Part shown: in pieces, positions 1 through 8,379 of the stretch
Layout: every line of letters starts with the position of its first letter
Numbering within the stretch: position 1 is the first letter of the stretch
NCBI RefSeq assembly: GCF_005405165.1
Contig: NZ_BJDN01000015.1
Span: 1-64,000 of the forward strand
Source of the DNA: Loigolactobacillus binensis
GTDB lineage: Bacteria > Bacillota > Bacilli > Lactobacillales > Lactobacillaceae
Length of the DNA: 64,000 bases
Reading direction: 5' to 3'
Position numbers and translations under genes: made by a program
Notes under the pieces: model-generated
What the model was told of the DNA's origin: nothing
Databases searched by the model: none
The model's input: only the letters and a program-made list of their open reading frames with translations

Positions 1-181
1 TTTAATATTGAGCGCAAATTTTATATGATGGTCTATAGGGTTCACGGTTTTCTCATATCCTTTTAAATGATACTGTTGTGGGTGGATTTTTTGGATGGGG
101 GCTGTGGGCTCTTTTTTGCACAAAAAATCCTGTTAATAGCTTACCACTTTGTAAACGATCAACAGGAAAAAGTATAGAGCC

Positions 182-222
182 AAAAGTGTTTACCAACAAG
201 CTTCTGCTGGTAAACACTTTTT
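182..222 (-). terminator. Intrinsic terminator of pyruvate oxidase gene
   Basis: A 14-bp perfect stem (AAAAGTGTTTACCA with TGGTAAACACTTTT) and a 12-nt loop lie just beyond the stop codon of the minus-strand pyruvate oxidase gene. T-rich tracts flank both sides, so it may work in both directions. Confidence 0.85.
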
Positions 223-231
223 ATATAACCG

Positions 232-1974
232 TTATTTTTCCGCGGCGGCTAACAGTTGACGTAGTGGGATCAATCCTTGCGCTTGATATTTTTCAATAAA
301 AGCTGCGACCGTTGCCGAATCTTGGGTGGTGCTATCTAATTGGAGTTGTTCAACTGGTAATGGCCGTTTATTGGCAATTTTAACATCGATCACCACTGGC
401 CCATTGGCGGCTGCTGCCTGCGCAAAAGCAGTTTTTAATTCAGTTAAAGTCGTTACTTTAAAGCCAGTGGCCCCCATATTTTTGGCGATACCGGCCCAAT
501 CGGCGTCGATCAAGTCAACACCGGAGCGGGGTTGCTTAGTGTCATCCTGTTCGGCTTCAATGAAGCCAAGTGATTGGTTACTTAACACCACATTGATGAT
601 CGGTAGTTGTTCCTTGACTTGGGTCAGGAGATCTTGCATCACCATCGACCAACCACCATCACCGGAGATCGAGAAGACTTGACGTTCTGGAAATGCTTCT
701 TGAGCACCGATCGCGGCCGGTAAGGCGTAACCCATCGTCGCATACCAACCTGAGGTAGTAAATTGTTCATGGTGGTTCATTCGTAAGAAACGCATACCAT
801 CAATGGTGACATTGCCAACATCCACTTGGAAAATCGCATCTGGTTTGGCTAAGTCATTGATCTGCTTGAAAATCGGTTCAACCCGCATTGGGGTTTGTTC
901 AGCTTCTTCAAAACGATCGATCCATTGGCGCCAATTGGCCTTATTTGCTAGAGCGGCCTGATAGAATGGTTTAGCATCTACCGCGGCGCCGCTACGCTGA
1001 ACCAACGCACGGAAAGTTTTAATGGCATCAGCTAAAATTGAAATTTCAACGGCGTGCCGCTTACCCAATTTGGCTGAATCAGTATCGACCTGAATGAATT
1101 TAGCTTCTGGTTTGAAGAAATGAGTTGTAAAGGGGAAATCAGTGCCGACGAATAAAACTGTGTCGGCGGCTTGCGCTGTTTCCACACCAGGTTTACTAGC
1201 AACGCGGCCGGCAGAACCCATGTAGGCTTTGTAATCATCGGGAATGATCCCTTTGGCGGGCGCTGTTGACATGATCGGAATAGCCAATTTTTCTGATAAG
1301 GCGATAATATCGTTTCTTGCACCACGTGCGCCTTGGCCAACGTAGATCAAAGGCCTGGTCGCCGCCTTAAGTAAAGCGATGGCCGCGTCAATTTTTTCAT
1401 TAGTTGGCGCAATGGTATCACCGGTAGTAGCAGCAGTGGCCGTCGATACAAAATTGTCGTCGATCTCGGCCCAGCCAAGATCTTTAGGAATCGTCACGAC
1501 TGCAACGCCGCGATACTTATACGCTTGACGGATCGCTTCATCAACAACGTGCGGTAGACCAGCAGCTGTGGTAGCAGTTCGATTATAAACAGCAACATCG
1601 GCGAACATCGGATTCTCGTTCATTTCTTGAAAGTAGTCTGTATTCATCATTGACGTTGGTACTTGACCAACTAACGCCAATACAGGCACATGGTCGTACT
1701 GTGCATCGTATAAGCCATTGAGCAAATGGACGGCACCAGGACCAGCTGACCCAAAAGTGACCCCAATTTTACCGGTAACTTTTGCTTCACCACTAGCCGC
1801 CAGCGCACCGACTTCTTCATGGCGAACTTGAACATAATGCAAGGTTTCACGCCGATTATACAAAGCGTTCATTGTGGAATCAAAAGAACCACCAGGTAAG
1901 CCATAAATATTTTTAACGCCCCAATCTTCCAGTACTTTTAGCATTGCATCAGCCGCGTTGATCTTTGTGGTCAT
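232..1974 (-). CDS. pox: Pyruvate oxidase (acetyl-phosphate forming)
   Basis: 580 aa, close to the roughly 600 aa usual for lactobacillar pyruvate oxidase. It converts pyruvate, phosphate and O2 to acetyl phosphate, CO2 and H2O2 using ThDP and FAD in the cytosol. The N-terminal ThDP domain has GLPGGSFDS (about 25-33) and the RHEEVGALAA motif carrying the catalytic Glu (about 53). A central FAD-binding domain follows. The C-terminal ThDP/Mg motif GDGGWSMVMQDLL lies near 445. The start ATG has AAGGAGG 10 nt upstream. A promoter, an inverted repeat at the likely transcription start and a cre-like site lie upstream. Acetolactate synthase is the nearest alternative, but the whole-length match of motifs and the RHEEVGA segment favour oxidase. 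Confidence 0.93.
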   Translation of the reverse strand: MTTKINAADAMLKVLEDWGVKNIYGLPGGSFDSTMNALYNRRETLHYVQVRHEEVGALAASGEAKVTGKIGVTFGSAGPGAVHLLNGLYDAQYDHVPVLALVGQVPTSMMNTDYFQEMNENPMFADVAVYNRTATTAAGLPHVVDEAIRQAYKYRGVAVVTIPKDLGWAEIDDNFVSTATAATTGDTIAPTNEKIDAAIALLKAATRPLIYVGQGARGARNDIIALSEKLAIPIMSTAPAKGIIPDDYKAYMGSAGRVASKPGVETAQAADTVLFVGTDFPFTTHFFKPEAKFIQVDTDSAKLGKRHAVEISILADAIKTFRALVQRSGAAVDAKPFYQAALANKANWRQWIDRFEEAEQTPMRVEPIFKQINDLAKPDAIFQVDVGNVTIDGMRFLRMNHHEQFTTSGWYATMGYALPAAIGAQEAFPERQVFSISGDGGWSMVMQDLLTQVKEQLPIINVVLSNQSLGFIEAEQDDTKQPRSGVDLIDADWAGIAKNMGATGFKVTTLTELKTAFAQAAAANGPVVIDVKIANKRPLPVEQLQLDSTTQDSATVAAFIEKYQAQGLIPLRQLLAAAEK

Positions 1975-2040
1975 CGTTAAAACGCCTCCTTAAATTGAAC
2001 GAACTCGTTTAGATACTTACTTTTTATAAGTATAGTCTTT

Positions 2041-2068
2041 AGTATAATAACCTTTCTAAATTTGTAAA
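2041..2068 (-). promoter_or_regulatory. Predicted promoter of pox
   Basis: Reading the minus strand, TTTACA (2068-2063) and TATACT (2046-2041) are separated by 16 nt, about 70 nt before the pox start codon. An inverted repeat ATACTTA-N7-TAAGTAT at 2013-2033 covers the expected transcription start and could be an operator or a 5' hairpin. Confidence 0.55.
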
Positions 2069-2082
2069 CCATTTATACTCAA

Positions 2083-2096
2083 TGTAATCGGTTGCT
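2083..2096. promoter_or_regulatory. Candidate CcpA (cre) site upstream of pox
   Basis: TGTAATCGGTTGCT fits the cre consensus TGNAANCGNWNNCA except for the last base. It lies about 15 bp upstream of the predicted -35. Carbon-catabolite control of pyruvate oxidase is known in lactobacilli; its presence here is inferred from this one site. Confidence 0.35.
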
Positions 2097-2604
2097 CCTG
2101 CGTTAGCAAGAAAAACGCTTGTTAACAGTAAACCGGCTATTTAGCGAAGTAACATGAAAACGGATCGTTTAACGATTAGAAGTAATAGCCAGATACAAGT
2201 AGCTTTTTCGTTGTTACGTACGCAAAAAAATCGACTAGATCATCAAACCCTACACGCGGCATTAAAGGATGTTAACGTCCGCAATAGTGTTAGCGGCAGT
2301 AAGCTTATTTCTTTTAAAATAGTGCATGCGCTGGTTCGTGAATCATTGGCTACGACAGAACCTAGTATATTAGGTTAGTCACTAGTACAGATTTACGGTT
2401 AGCATGTTGCGGCCACTGAACCGTGAGCAATTTAGGGTGCACTTCTTGGTTGGTTTTTTCGTGTATGATAGGCCCGGCTAGACAATTAAAGTGGGCTATG
2501 CTAGCGTTAACAATGGTCAAAGCATGATGATGCCTCGTTTACCTGTTTTGAGTTTCAATATGCTATGCTTAGACCAGATAATTGAAATATTAGGAGACAA
2601 AGGT

Positions 2605-3339
2605 ATGGCAGATTTAGTTTATCAACGCATTATTAAGGATTTGACCCGGCGGATCTTCGCCGGTGAATTTGCGGCAGAGATGAAATTACCGGATGAGCGC
2701 CACCTTAGTGAAGAATATGCGGTCAGTCGTAGTTCGATCAAGCGGGCGTTGGCTTTGTTGGCTAACGATGGCGTGGTGTTTAAAAAGCGCGGTTCAGGTA
2801 CATTTATTAATCCACTTTATTTAGAAAATCAGTCATTATTCAACTATGAAGGTAGTAACTTAGGTATCACCGATAATTTACAAATGGCTGGTAAGAAACC
2901 AGGAATCAAATTATTGGCGTTTGCGGTGATTCCAGCAACAACAACTTTACAACGGGATCTATTTCTACAGCAGGGTGAGTTTGTTTATCAAATCAAGCGG
3001 CTACGATTATTAGATGAGCAACCATTTATGATCGAAGAAAGCTTTATTCCCATTAAAGTCGTGCCGGAGCTAAATCGGGATATTGCTGGACATTCGATTT
3101 TTAATTATTTACAATCTGTAAAAAAGCAGGCAGTGACGAAGTCGTTTCTGACTATCGGGGCGGCGCCGGCAACGGCTGAAGATCAGAAATTATTGCAACT
3201 GAAAGTCAATGAACCAGTAGGAACAATGGCCGGAATTTTCTTTCTTGATGATGGAACACCAATCGAGTATTCATTTATGCGGATGCATTATCGTTATTTA
3301 AAATTTAATTCTTTTGTAGCAATTGATAAGCCAGAATAA
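2605..3339 (+). CDS. GntR/HutC-family transcriptional regulator
   Basis: 244 aa from the ATG at 2605. An in-frame upstream start exists, but AGGAG at 2592-2596 sits 8 nt before this ATG and the family N-terminus (VYQRIIKDLTRRIFAGEF) begins right after it. Residues 5-70 form the GntR winged helix (LPDERHLSEEYAVSRSSIKRAL), ending in the wing KKRGSGTFI. Residues about 90-235 match the UTRA ligand-binding fold, which usually senses sugar phosphates or similar small molecules. It lies 190 bp upstream of, and co-directional with, phosphoketolase but is separated by a terminator. Control of xpk or pox is an inference from position only. Confidence 0.9.
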   Translation: MADLVYQRIIKDLTRRIFAGEFAAEMKLPDERHLSEEYAVSRSSIKRALALLANDGVVFKKRGSGTFINPLYLENQSLFNYEGSNLGITDNLQMAGKKPGIKLLAFAVIPATTTLQRDLFLQQGEFVYQIKRLRLLDEQPFMIEESFIPIKVVPELNRDIAGHSIFNYLQSVKKQAVTKSFLTIGAAPATAEDQKLLQLKVNEPVGTMAGIFFLDDGTPIEYSFMRMHYRYLKFNSFVAIDKPE

Positions 3340-3367
3340 ACTTCACTAAATTAGCGAAGTTTTTGTT
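3338..3367 (+). terminator. Intrinsic terminator after gntR
   Basis: The stem AAACTTC...GAAGTTT is extended by CTAA/TTAG, followed by TTTTTGTTT. It overlaps the gntR stop codon. Confidence 0.75.
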
Positions 3368-3409
3368 TAAACTATTTTTAATATTGGTACGACCCAATTA
3401 TCAAAAAGG

Positions 3410-3438
3410 TTGACTTTTACAGCCGAATTGATTATCTT
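3410..3438 (+). promoter_or_regulatory. Predicted promoter of phosphoketolase gene
   Basis: TTGACT (3410-3415), a 17-nt spacer and TATCTT (3433-3438), about 90 nt before the phosphoketolase start codon. Confidence 0.6.
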
Positions 3439-3530
3439 AGTACGTGAAGTTAGAAACTGATCCGCTGAACTTAGTTTGTTAAGGCAATTGTTGTTTTAAA
3501 AACCATTTAATTTGTAAAGGAGAATCGATC

Positions 3531-5909
3531 ATGACGGAAACACAAACCGTAGATTATTCATCACCAGAATATTTCAAAAAATTAGATGCTTACTGGCGAG
3601 CGGCCAATTATCTTTCTGTTGGTCAGCTTTATTTAAAGGCTAATCCATTATTGCGGCAACCATTAAAGGCTAGCGATGTTAAAATTTATCCGATCGGCCA
3701 TTGGGGCACGATCGCTGGCCAGAATTTCTTGTACGCCCATTTAAACAGGGTGATCAACAAGTACAATTTGAATATGTTCTATATTGAAGGTCCCGGTCAT
3801 GGTGGCCAGGTCATGGTTTCTAATTCCTATCTGGATGGTTCATACAGTGATATCTACCCCGAGATCACTCAGGATGAACAAGGAATGCAAAAGTTGTTTA
3901 AACAATTCTCTTTCCCTGGCGGGGTGGCTTCTCATGCGGCAGCTGAAACACCAGGTTCGATCCATGAAGGTGGCGAACTCGGTTACACATTATCCCACGC
4001 AACAGGTGCGATCTTGGATAATCCTGATGTGATCGCTGCGGCAGTCACTGGTGATGGTGAAACTGAAACAGGTCCATTGGCAGCTTCCTGGTTCTCCAAC
4101 ACGTTTATCAACCCAATTCATGATGGCGCGATTTTACCGATCGTTAACATGAATGGTTTCAAGATCTCGAACCCAACGATTTTGGCCCGTAAATCTGATA
4201 CTGATTTGCGTAAGTATTTTGAAGGAATGGGCTGGGCACCGATCTTCGTTGAAGGTGACGATCCTAAAGTGATGCATCCTGCTTTGGCTAAGGCAATGGA
4301 CGAAGCAATCGAATCGATCAAAGCCATTCAAAAGAATGCCCGGGAAAACAATGATCCCACGCAACCAACGTGGCCAGTGATCATTTTCCGCGCACCAAAA
4401 GGTTGGACAGGTCCTAAAACTTGGGCTGGCGAACCAATTGAAGGTTCATTCCGCGCCCACCAGATTCCAATTCCAGTTAACCAAAAAGACATGGCCCACG
4501 CTGATGCCTTAGTTGACTGGTTAGAATCATATAAACCTGAGGAATTATTTGACGAAAATGGCACCTTGATCCCTGAATTGCGGGCCTTGGCACCAAAAGG
4601 CGAGCAGCGGATGTCAACTAATCCGATCACTAACGGTGGGATCGATCCTAAAGATCTGAACTTACCTGATTATCGGCAGTATGCCTTGGATAACACTAAA
4701 CACGGTCAACAAGTCAAGCAAGATATGATCGTTTGGTCAGATTACTTACGTGATCTGATCAAGAAAAATCCAGATAATTTCCGGATCTTCGGCCCTGATG
4801 AAACTATGTCTAACCGCTTATATGGCCTATTTGAAGCAACTAGCCGACAATGGTTGGAACCGATCAAGGAACCTCAAGACGAATTTATGGCACCATCTGG
4901 TCGGATCATTGATTCACAATTATCTGAACATCAAGCTGAAGGTTTCAATGAAGCTTATACGTTAACTGGTCGGCATGGTTTGTTTACAAGCTATGAAGCC
5001 TTCTTACGAGTAGTTGATTCAATGTTGACCCAGCACTTCAAGTGGATCCGTAAGGCTGATGAATTAGATTGGCGCAACAAGTACCCATCCTTGAATGTGG
5101 TCTCAACTTCAACCAGCTTCCAACAGGACCATAATGGTTATACCCATCAAGATCCTGGTATCTTGACCCACATGGCGGAAAAGAAACCAGAATATATCCG
5201 TGAGTATTTGCCAGCCGACGCCAACTCATTGTTGGCGGTTAGCCCATTGATCTTTAACAGCAAGCAAACGGTTAATATTTTGATCACTTCCAAGCAACCA
5301 CGGCCACAGTTCTACAACATTGATGAAGCCACTAAATTAGCAACTAATGGTTTAGGCATCATCGATTGGGCTTCAACTGACCAGGGAAGCAAGCCGGATA
5401 TCGTGATCGCCGCTGCCGGAACGGAACCCAATATGGAAAGCTTAGCGGCTATTAATATTTTGCACGACAACTTCCCAGACTTGAAGATCCGCTTCATCAA
5501 CGTGATCGATCTGTTGAAACTGCGCAGCCCAGAACGTGATTCACGTGGGTTGTCTGATGCTGAATTTGATCATTACTTTACTAAGGACACCCCAGTCTTG
5601 TTCGCTTATCATGGTTTTGAAGACTTACCACGGGACATCTTCTTCGATCGCCATAATCGCAACATTATGTTCCACGGTTATCGTGAAGAAGGCGACATCA
5701 CCACATCGTTTGACATGAGGGTGGTCAACGAACTTGATCGGTTCCATTTAGCGAAGGATATCATCATGCACTTACCAGAATTTGCCGATAAGGGCGCTGC
5801 CTTTGTGCAACAAATGGACGATAAATTACAATACCATCACGATTATATCCGTGAAAATGGGGAAGATATTCCCGAAGTCCGCGATTGGACTTGGCAACCA
5901 TTGAAATAA
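3531..5909 (+). CDS. xpkA: Xylulose-5-phosphate/fructose-6-phosphate phosphoketolase
   Basis: 792 aa, full length for the family. ThDP-dependent cytosolic enzyme cleaving xylulose-5-P (and usually fructose-6-P) with phosphate to acetyl phosphate plus glyceraldehyde-3-P or erythrose-4-P. Visible motifs are IGHWGT (55-60), GPGHGGQ (87-93), the [18 protein letters not shown] stretch (134-151) and the ThDP/Mg motif [14 protein letters not shown] (174-187). The ribosome binding site AAAGGAG lies 8-9 nt before the ATG. It is monocistronic: promoter at 3410, terminator at 5918. With pyruvate oxidase nearby it makes a second acetyl-phosphate-producing enzyme in the same 6 kb. The dual X5P/F6P specificity cannot be read from sequence. 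Confidence 0.96.
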   Translation: MTETQTVDYSSPEYFKKLDAYWRAANYLSVGQLYLKANPLLRQPLKASDVKIYPIGHWGTIAGQNFLYAHLNRVINKYNLNMFYIEGPGHGGQVMVSNSYLDGSYSDIYPEITQDEQGMQKLFKQFSFPGGVASHAAAETPGSIHEGGELGYTLSHATGAILDNPDVIAAAVTGDGETETGPLAASWFSNTFINPIHDGAILPIVNMNGFKISNPTILARKSDTDLRKYFEGMGWAPIFVEGDDPKVMHPALAKAMDEAIESIKAIQKNARENNDPTQPTWPVIIFRAPKGWTGPKTWAGEPIEGSFRAHQIPIPVNQKDMAHADALVDWLESYKPEELFDENGTLIPELRALAPKGEQRMSTNPITNGGIDPKDLNLPDYRQYALDNTKHGQQVKQDMIVWSDYLRDLIKKNPDNFRIFGPDETMSNRLYGLFEATSRQWLEPIKEPQDEFMAPSGRIIDSQLSEHQAEGFNEAYTLTGRHGLFTSYEAFLRVVDSMLTQHFKWIRKADELDWRNKYPSLNVVSTSTSFQQDHNGYTHQDPGILTHMAEKKPEYIREYLPADANSLLAVSPLIFNSKQTVNILITSKQPRPQFYNIDEATKLATNGLGIIDWASTDQGSKPDIVIAAAGTEPNMESLAAINILHDNFPDLKIRFINVIDLLKLRSPERDSRGLSDAEFDHYFTKDTPVLFAYHGFEDLPRDIFFDRHNRNIMFHGYREEGDITTSFDMRVVNELDRFHLAKDIIMHLPEFADKGAAFVQQMDDKLQYHHDYIRENGEDIPEVRDWTWQPLK

Positions 5910-5917
5910 CGCGCAGT

Positions 5918-5949
5918 AAAAAATCGACTTTTTAAAGTCGATTTTTTTA
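5918..5949 (+). terminator. Intrinsic terminator after xpkA
   Basis: AAAAATCGACTTT paired with AAAGTCGATTTTT, then a run of T, 9 nt after the stop codon. Confidence 0.88.
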
Positions 5950-6188
5950 TTTGCTCGAAAGTCGTGACATACAGTGTGCTACGGCTTTTTTTATCTTTGC
6001 ATACTTGGCTGCCTGCGATTTATAGATAGTTTCCTGTTATGCAAAGTTTAATCAAATGGGCAAGTCGCATTAATTCACGAATAAGATGGTGAAGTTAGCT
6101 TAGCATATTTCTAGAAATCAGTTTAACTTTCGGTATACGATTATGGAGCAGATAAGTAATCATTGATAGCGAAATGGAGGCCTAGCTT

Positions 6189-7568
6189 GTGGACGATTTA
6201 GGTAAATGCATTTTGAATTTAGGCATTGGTAATTTTGAGTATGGCTTTACTTGGGGTTTGGAAGTAGAACGCCATCGTATGAGTGCTAATGGCTATTTAA
6301 GTACAGAACCTTATCCAGAACTTTTGGGTCAGCAAAATGCCAATCCGTATATTAAAAATGATTATTTCAATACGCAAAGTGAAGTGATTACCCCAGTAGC
6401 CAATTCAATAGGCAACGCTATGAATTATTTAGCGGCGTTAGATCACACTTTGCGTGCTGGCCTGGCCACAAATGAATATCTTTGGCCGTTTTCGTTACCA
6501 CCTAAGTTGACGGTGGCTCGTAGTGAGCTGGCTTATGCTGATGTTGATCCACAGAAATTGGCCTATTATCAGGAATTGGCTCGACGCTACGGCTTGACTG
6601 AAGGCCTACCGGCAGGAATTCATGTTAATTTAGCACCGAAGCGGATCTGGACACAGATGATCGCACAAAAGCTACGTCAGGATCCGCAAAAAGCGCGGGA
6701 TGAATTATTGCTTAAGCAAGCAATCGGGTTTATGCACTATCGGTGGCTGTTTACTTATTTAAATGGTGCTAGTCCAATTGCTGAAGCTAATTATTTGGCT
6801 GATTTACCACCACAACCAGTTCGCTCATTGCGTAATTCGCGCCAATTCGGTTACGGTTTTGCCAGCCATTTTAAAGGTGATTATACTTCAGTAACGGCCT
6901 ATAGTGAACAGATGCGAGCAGCAATCGCAGCCGATGATTTGATCGCTGAAACGGCTTTTCATGAGGCGGTACGCTTACGTCATCCGGCTGGACTGATGGC
7001 TATGCAGCAGCATGGTGTGAGTCATATTGAATTACGGATGTTAGATTTAGATCCAACAACTGCCATTGGAATTCGTGGTTCAACCTTGTTATTGGTACAA
7101 TTATTAGCGTTGCATTTTATGCTGATGCCTAAGTTAGATGCGACCGTTTTAGTTACAGCTAGTGCAATCAATGATCAAGTTGCCTTGGAGCAACCGCAAC
7201 AATTAACTAGCCAACAGCAAGTTGGCTTAAAGTTGTTTGAACAATTGCAGAAATTAGTTGTTGTGGCTGACTTACCACCGATTTACGCGGCAGTAGTTAC
7301 CCAAGCGGCCGAAAAAATGGTGCATCCACAGTTAACTGCTGCAGGCCAACTACTGCCGCGGATCCACTGCCAGTCACTGGCTCGTTACGGCTTACAGCAG
7401 GCACGTAATTTTCAATTACAGTCTCATTTGAATCCGTCACCAATTTATCATGGTTTCCAAAGCAATCCGCATCCGTCCCGTGCGGTTCTACAACGTGATC
7501 TCTTTGACCGTTTTCGCCATTTACCACGATTGAAACGGTCCGAAACGGAAGCTAGTTCGTATTTTTAA
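6189..7568 (+). CDS. Glutamate-cysteine ligase-like enzyme (paralogue 1)
   Basis: 459 aa from GTG at 6189, with GGAGG 8 nt upstream. It resembles the N-terminal gamma-glutamylcysteine synthetase domain of GshA/GshF: GLEVERHR (23-30, cf. the family's GLEKE segment), NTQSEVITP (61-69), LWPFSLPP and the GIHVNL strand (about 140). These line the ATP/glutamate site in the family. There is no C-terminal ATP-grasp domain, so it is not a GshF-type bifunctional enzyme; the expected product would be gamma-glutamylcysteine. A diverged paralogue is encoded at 22023-23471. The substrate amino acid is uncertain, because this superfamily also includes ligases using amines other than cysteine. Confidence 0.75.
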   Translation: MDDLGKCILNLGIGNFEYGFTWGLEVERHRMSANGYLSTEPYPELLGQQNANPYIKNDYFNTQSEVITPVANSIGNAMNYLAALDHTLRAGLATNEYLWPFSLPPKLTVARSELAYADVDPQKLAYYQELARRYGLTEGLPAGIHVNLAPKRIWTQMIAQKLRQDPQKARDELLLKQAIGFMHYRWLFTYLNGASPIAEANYLADLPPQPVRSLRNSRQFGYGFASHFKGDYTSVTAYSEQMRAAIAADDLIAETAFHEAVRLRHPAGLMAMQQHGVSHIELRMLDLDPTTAIGIRGSTLLLVQLLALHFMLMPKLDATVLVTASAINDQVALEQPQQLTSQQQVGLKLFEQLQKLVVVADLPPIYAAVVTQAAEKMVHPQLTAAGQLLPRIHCQSLARYGLQQARNFQLQSHLNPSPIYHGFQSNPHPSRAVLQRDLFDRFRHLPRLKRSETEASSYF

Positions 7569-7716
7569 ATGAATGACGCCTCTGCTAAAAAGTAAGCAAC
7601 TAATTTTTAGTTCTACGCTGATTTTTATCGCCAAACTTGATTTAAATCAATTGCATCCACTGAACCTGGCGTTAAACTAGAACCATAAGTTAATTAAGAA
7701 AACGGAGGTCATCATT

Positions 7717-7947
7717 ATGGAAAAAGCGATTATGCAATTAGATAACTTAACTTGCCCGTCATGTATGCAAAAAATTGAAGGGGCGTTAAAACAACAAACC
7801 GGTGTCAGTGAAATTAAGGTATTGTTCAATGCCGCTAAAGTTAAGGTTGATTTCGACACTAACCAAACGACTGCGGAAAAGTTGGCCGCTGTGGTTGAAC
7901 GTTTAGGTTATCCAGTCAAGAAAATGAAAGTTAAAGAACTAAGCTAA
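7717..7947 (+). CDS. HMA-domain metallochaperone (CopZ-like)
   Basis: 76 aa, a single heavy-metal-associated ferredoxin-like domain. The metal-binding motif LTCPSCMQK has Cys13 and Cys16; the rest shows the alternating strand/helix pattern of CopZ and P-type ATPase N-terminal domains. GGAGG lies 8 nt before the ATG. Such genes normally sit beside a metal-exporting ATPase or a CopY regulator; none is present here, and a terminator follows. Copper is the likeliest metal from the family, but it is not shown by the sequence. Confidence 0.85.
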   Translation: MEKAIMQLDNLTCPSCMQKIEGALKQQTGVSEIKVLFNAAKVKVDFDTNQTTAEKLAAVVERLGYPVKKMKVKELS

Positions 7948-7995
7948 TATCAGGGATCCTGTTTCGGCTAGCTCATTTAGAAAAGTAAATTAGAT

Positions 7996-8031
7996 GGCGC
8001 GTCATATGATCGTATATGGTGCGCCTTTTTT
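7996..8031 (+). terminator. Intrinsic terminator after HMA gene
   Basis: GGCGC...GCGCC with inner CATAT/ATATG, two G-U pairs and a GATCGT loop, followed by TTTTTT. Confidence 0.8.
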
Positions 8032-8087
8032 GTTGTTTGAAAGAATTGTACCGGTGAACAAAAACGAGCAGTGGGATCAAAATCAAT

Positions 8088-8116
8088 TTGCGTAAATTAA
8101 AAATCAATGAGATAAT
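8088..8116 (+). promoter_or_regulatory. Predicted promoter of permease leader
   Basis: TTGCGT (8088-8093), a 17-nt spacer and GATAAT (8111-8116). The expected start near 8123 would place both 107-bp repeat units inside the mRNA leader of the downstream permease. Confidence 0.5.
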
Positions 8117-8145
8117 TTAGTCCTTAAGCTAAAAATTAGTATCTA

Positions 8146-8370
8146 GTGGCGTAGGGTCTTGTTGCAACTCGCGGTTTGCGCGGTAGTTGCATGGACACTG
8201 CCCGTAACATCAATAATTATTAGCGTTTTGGGCTAATAATTGACCTTAATATGTGGCGTAGGGCCATGTTGCAACTCGCGGTTTGCGCGGTAGTTGCATG
8301 GACACCGCCCGTAACATCAATAATTATTAGCGTTTTGGGCTAATAATTGACCTTAATATGTGGAGTAGGG
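8146..8370 (+). repeat. Tandem 107-bp structured leader repeat
   Basis: Two consecutive 107-bp units (8146-8252 and 8253-8359) differ at only three positions. A third copy of the first 11 bases (GTGGMGTAGGG) at 8360-8370 doubles as the permease ribosome binding site region. Each unit can fold into a long hairpin (TGCAACT/AGTTGCA enclosing CGCG/CGCG, loop GTTTG). The constant segment CCCGTAACATCAA follows, then a second hairpin AATTATTAGC/GCTAATAATT. There is no T-run after either hairpin, so they are not simple terminators. The segment CGTAACATCAA plus hairpin recurs at 12998-13034. I do not recognise it as a known riboswitch class. Confidence 0.85.
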
Positions 8371-8379
8371 GATTAATTT

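Larger units (their letters stand above)
1975..2604. other. Intergenic region between pox and gntR
   Basis: This 630-bp divergent gap holds the pox promoter, operator-like repeat and cre-like site at its left end. A 74-codon open frame at 2154-2378 lacks a convincing ribosome binding site and any family motif, so I do not call it. The gntR ribosome binding site lies at the right end. Confidence 0.5.

Noticed and set aside
2154..2378. Open frame of 74 codons between pox and gntR
   Set aside because: No convincing ribosome binding site, no recognisable family and basic, irregular composition; probably chance.
8146..8359. 107-bp units as a mobile insertion repeat related to the trp-leader foldbacks
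   Set aside because: Length is similar, but the units are direct, not foldback, and share none of the AGAGTG or CACGTTTCA ends.
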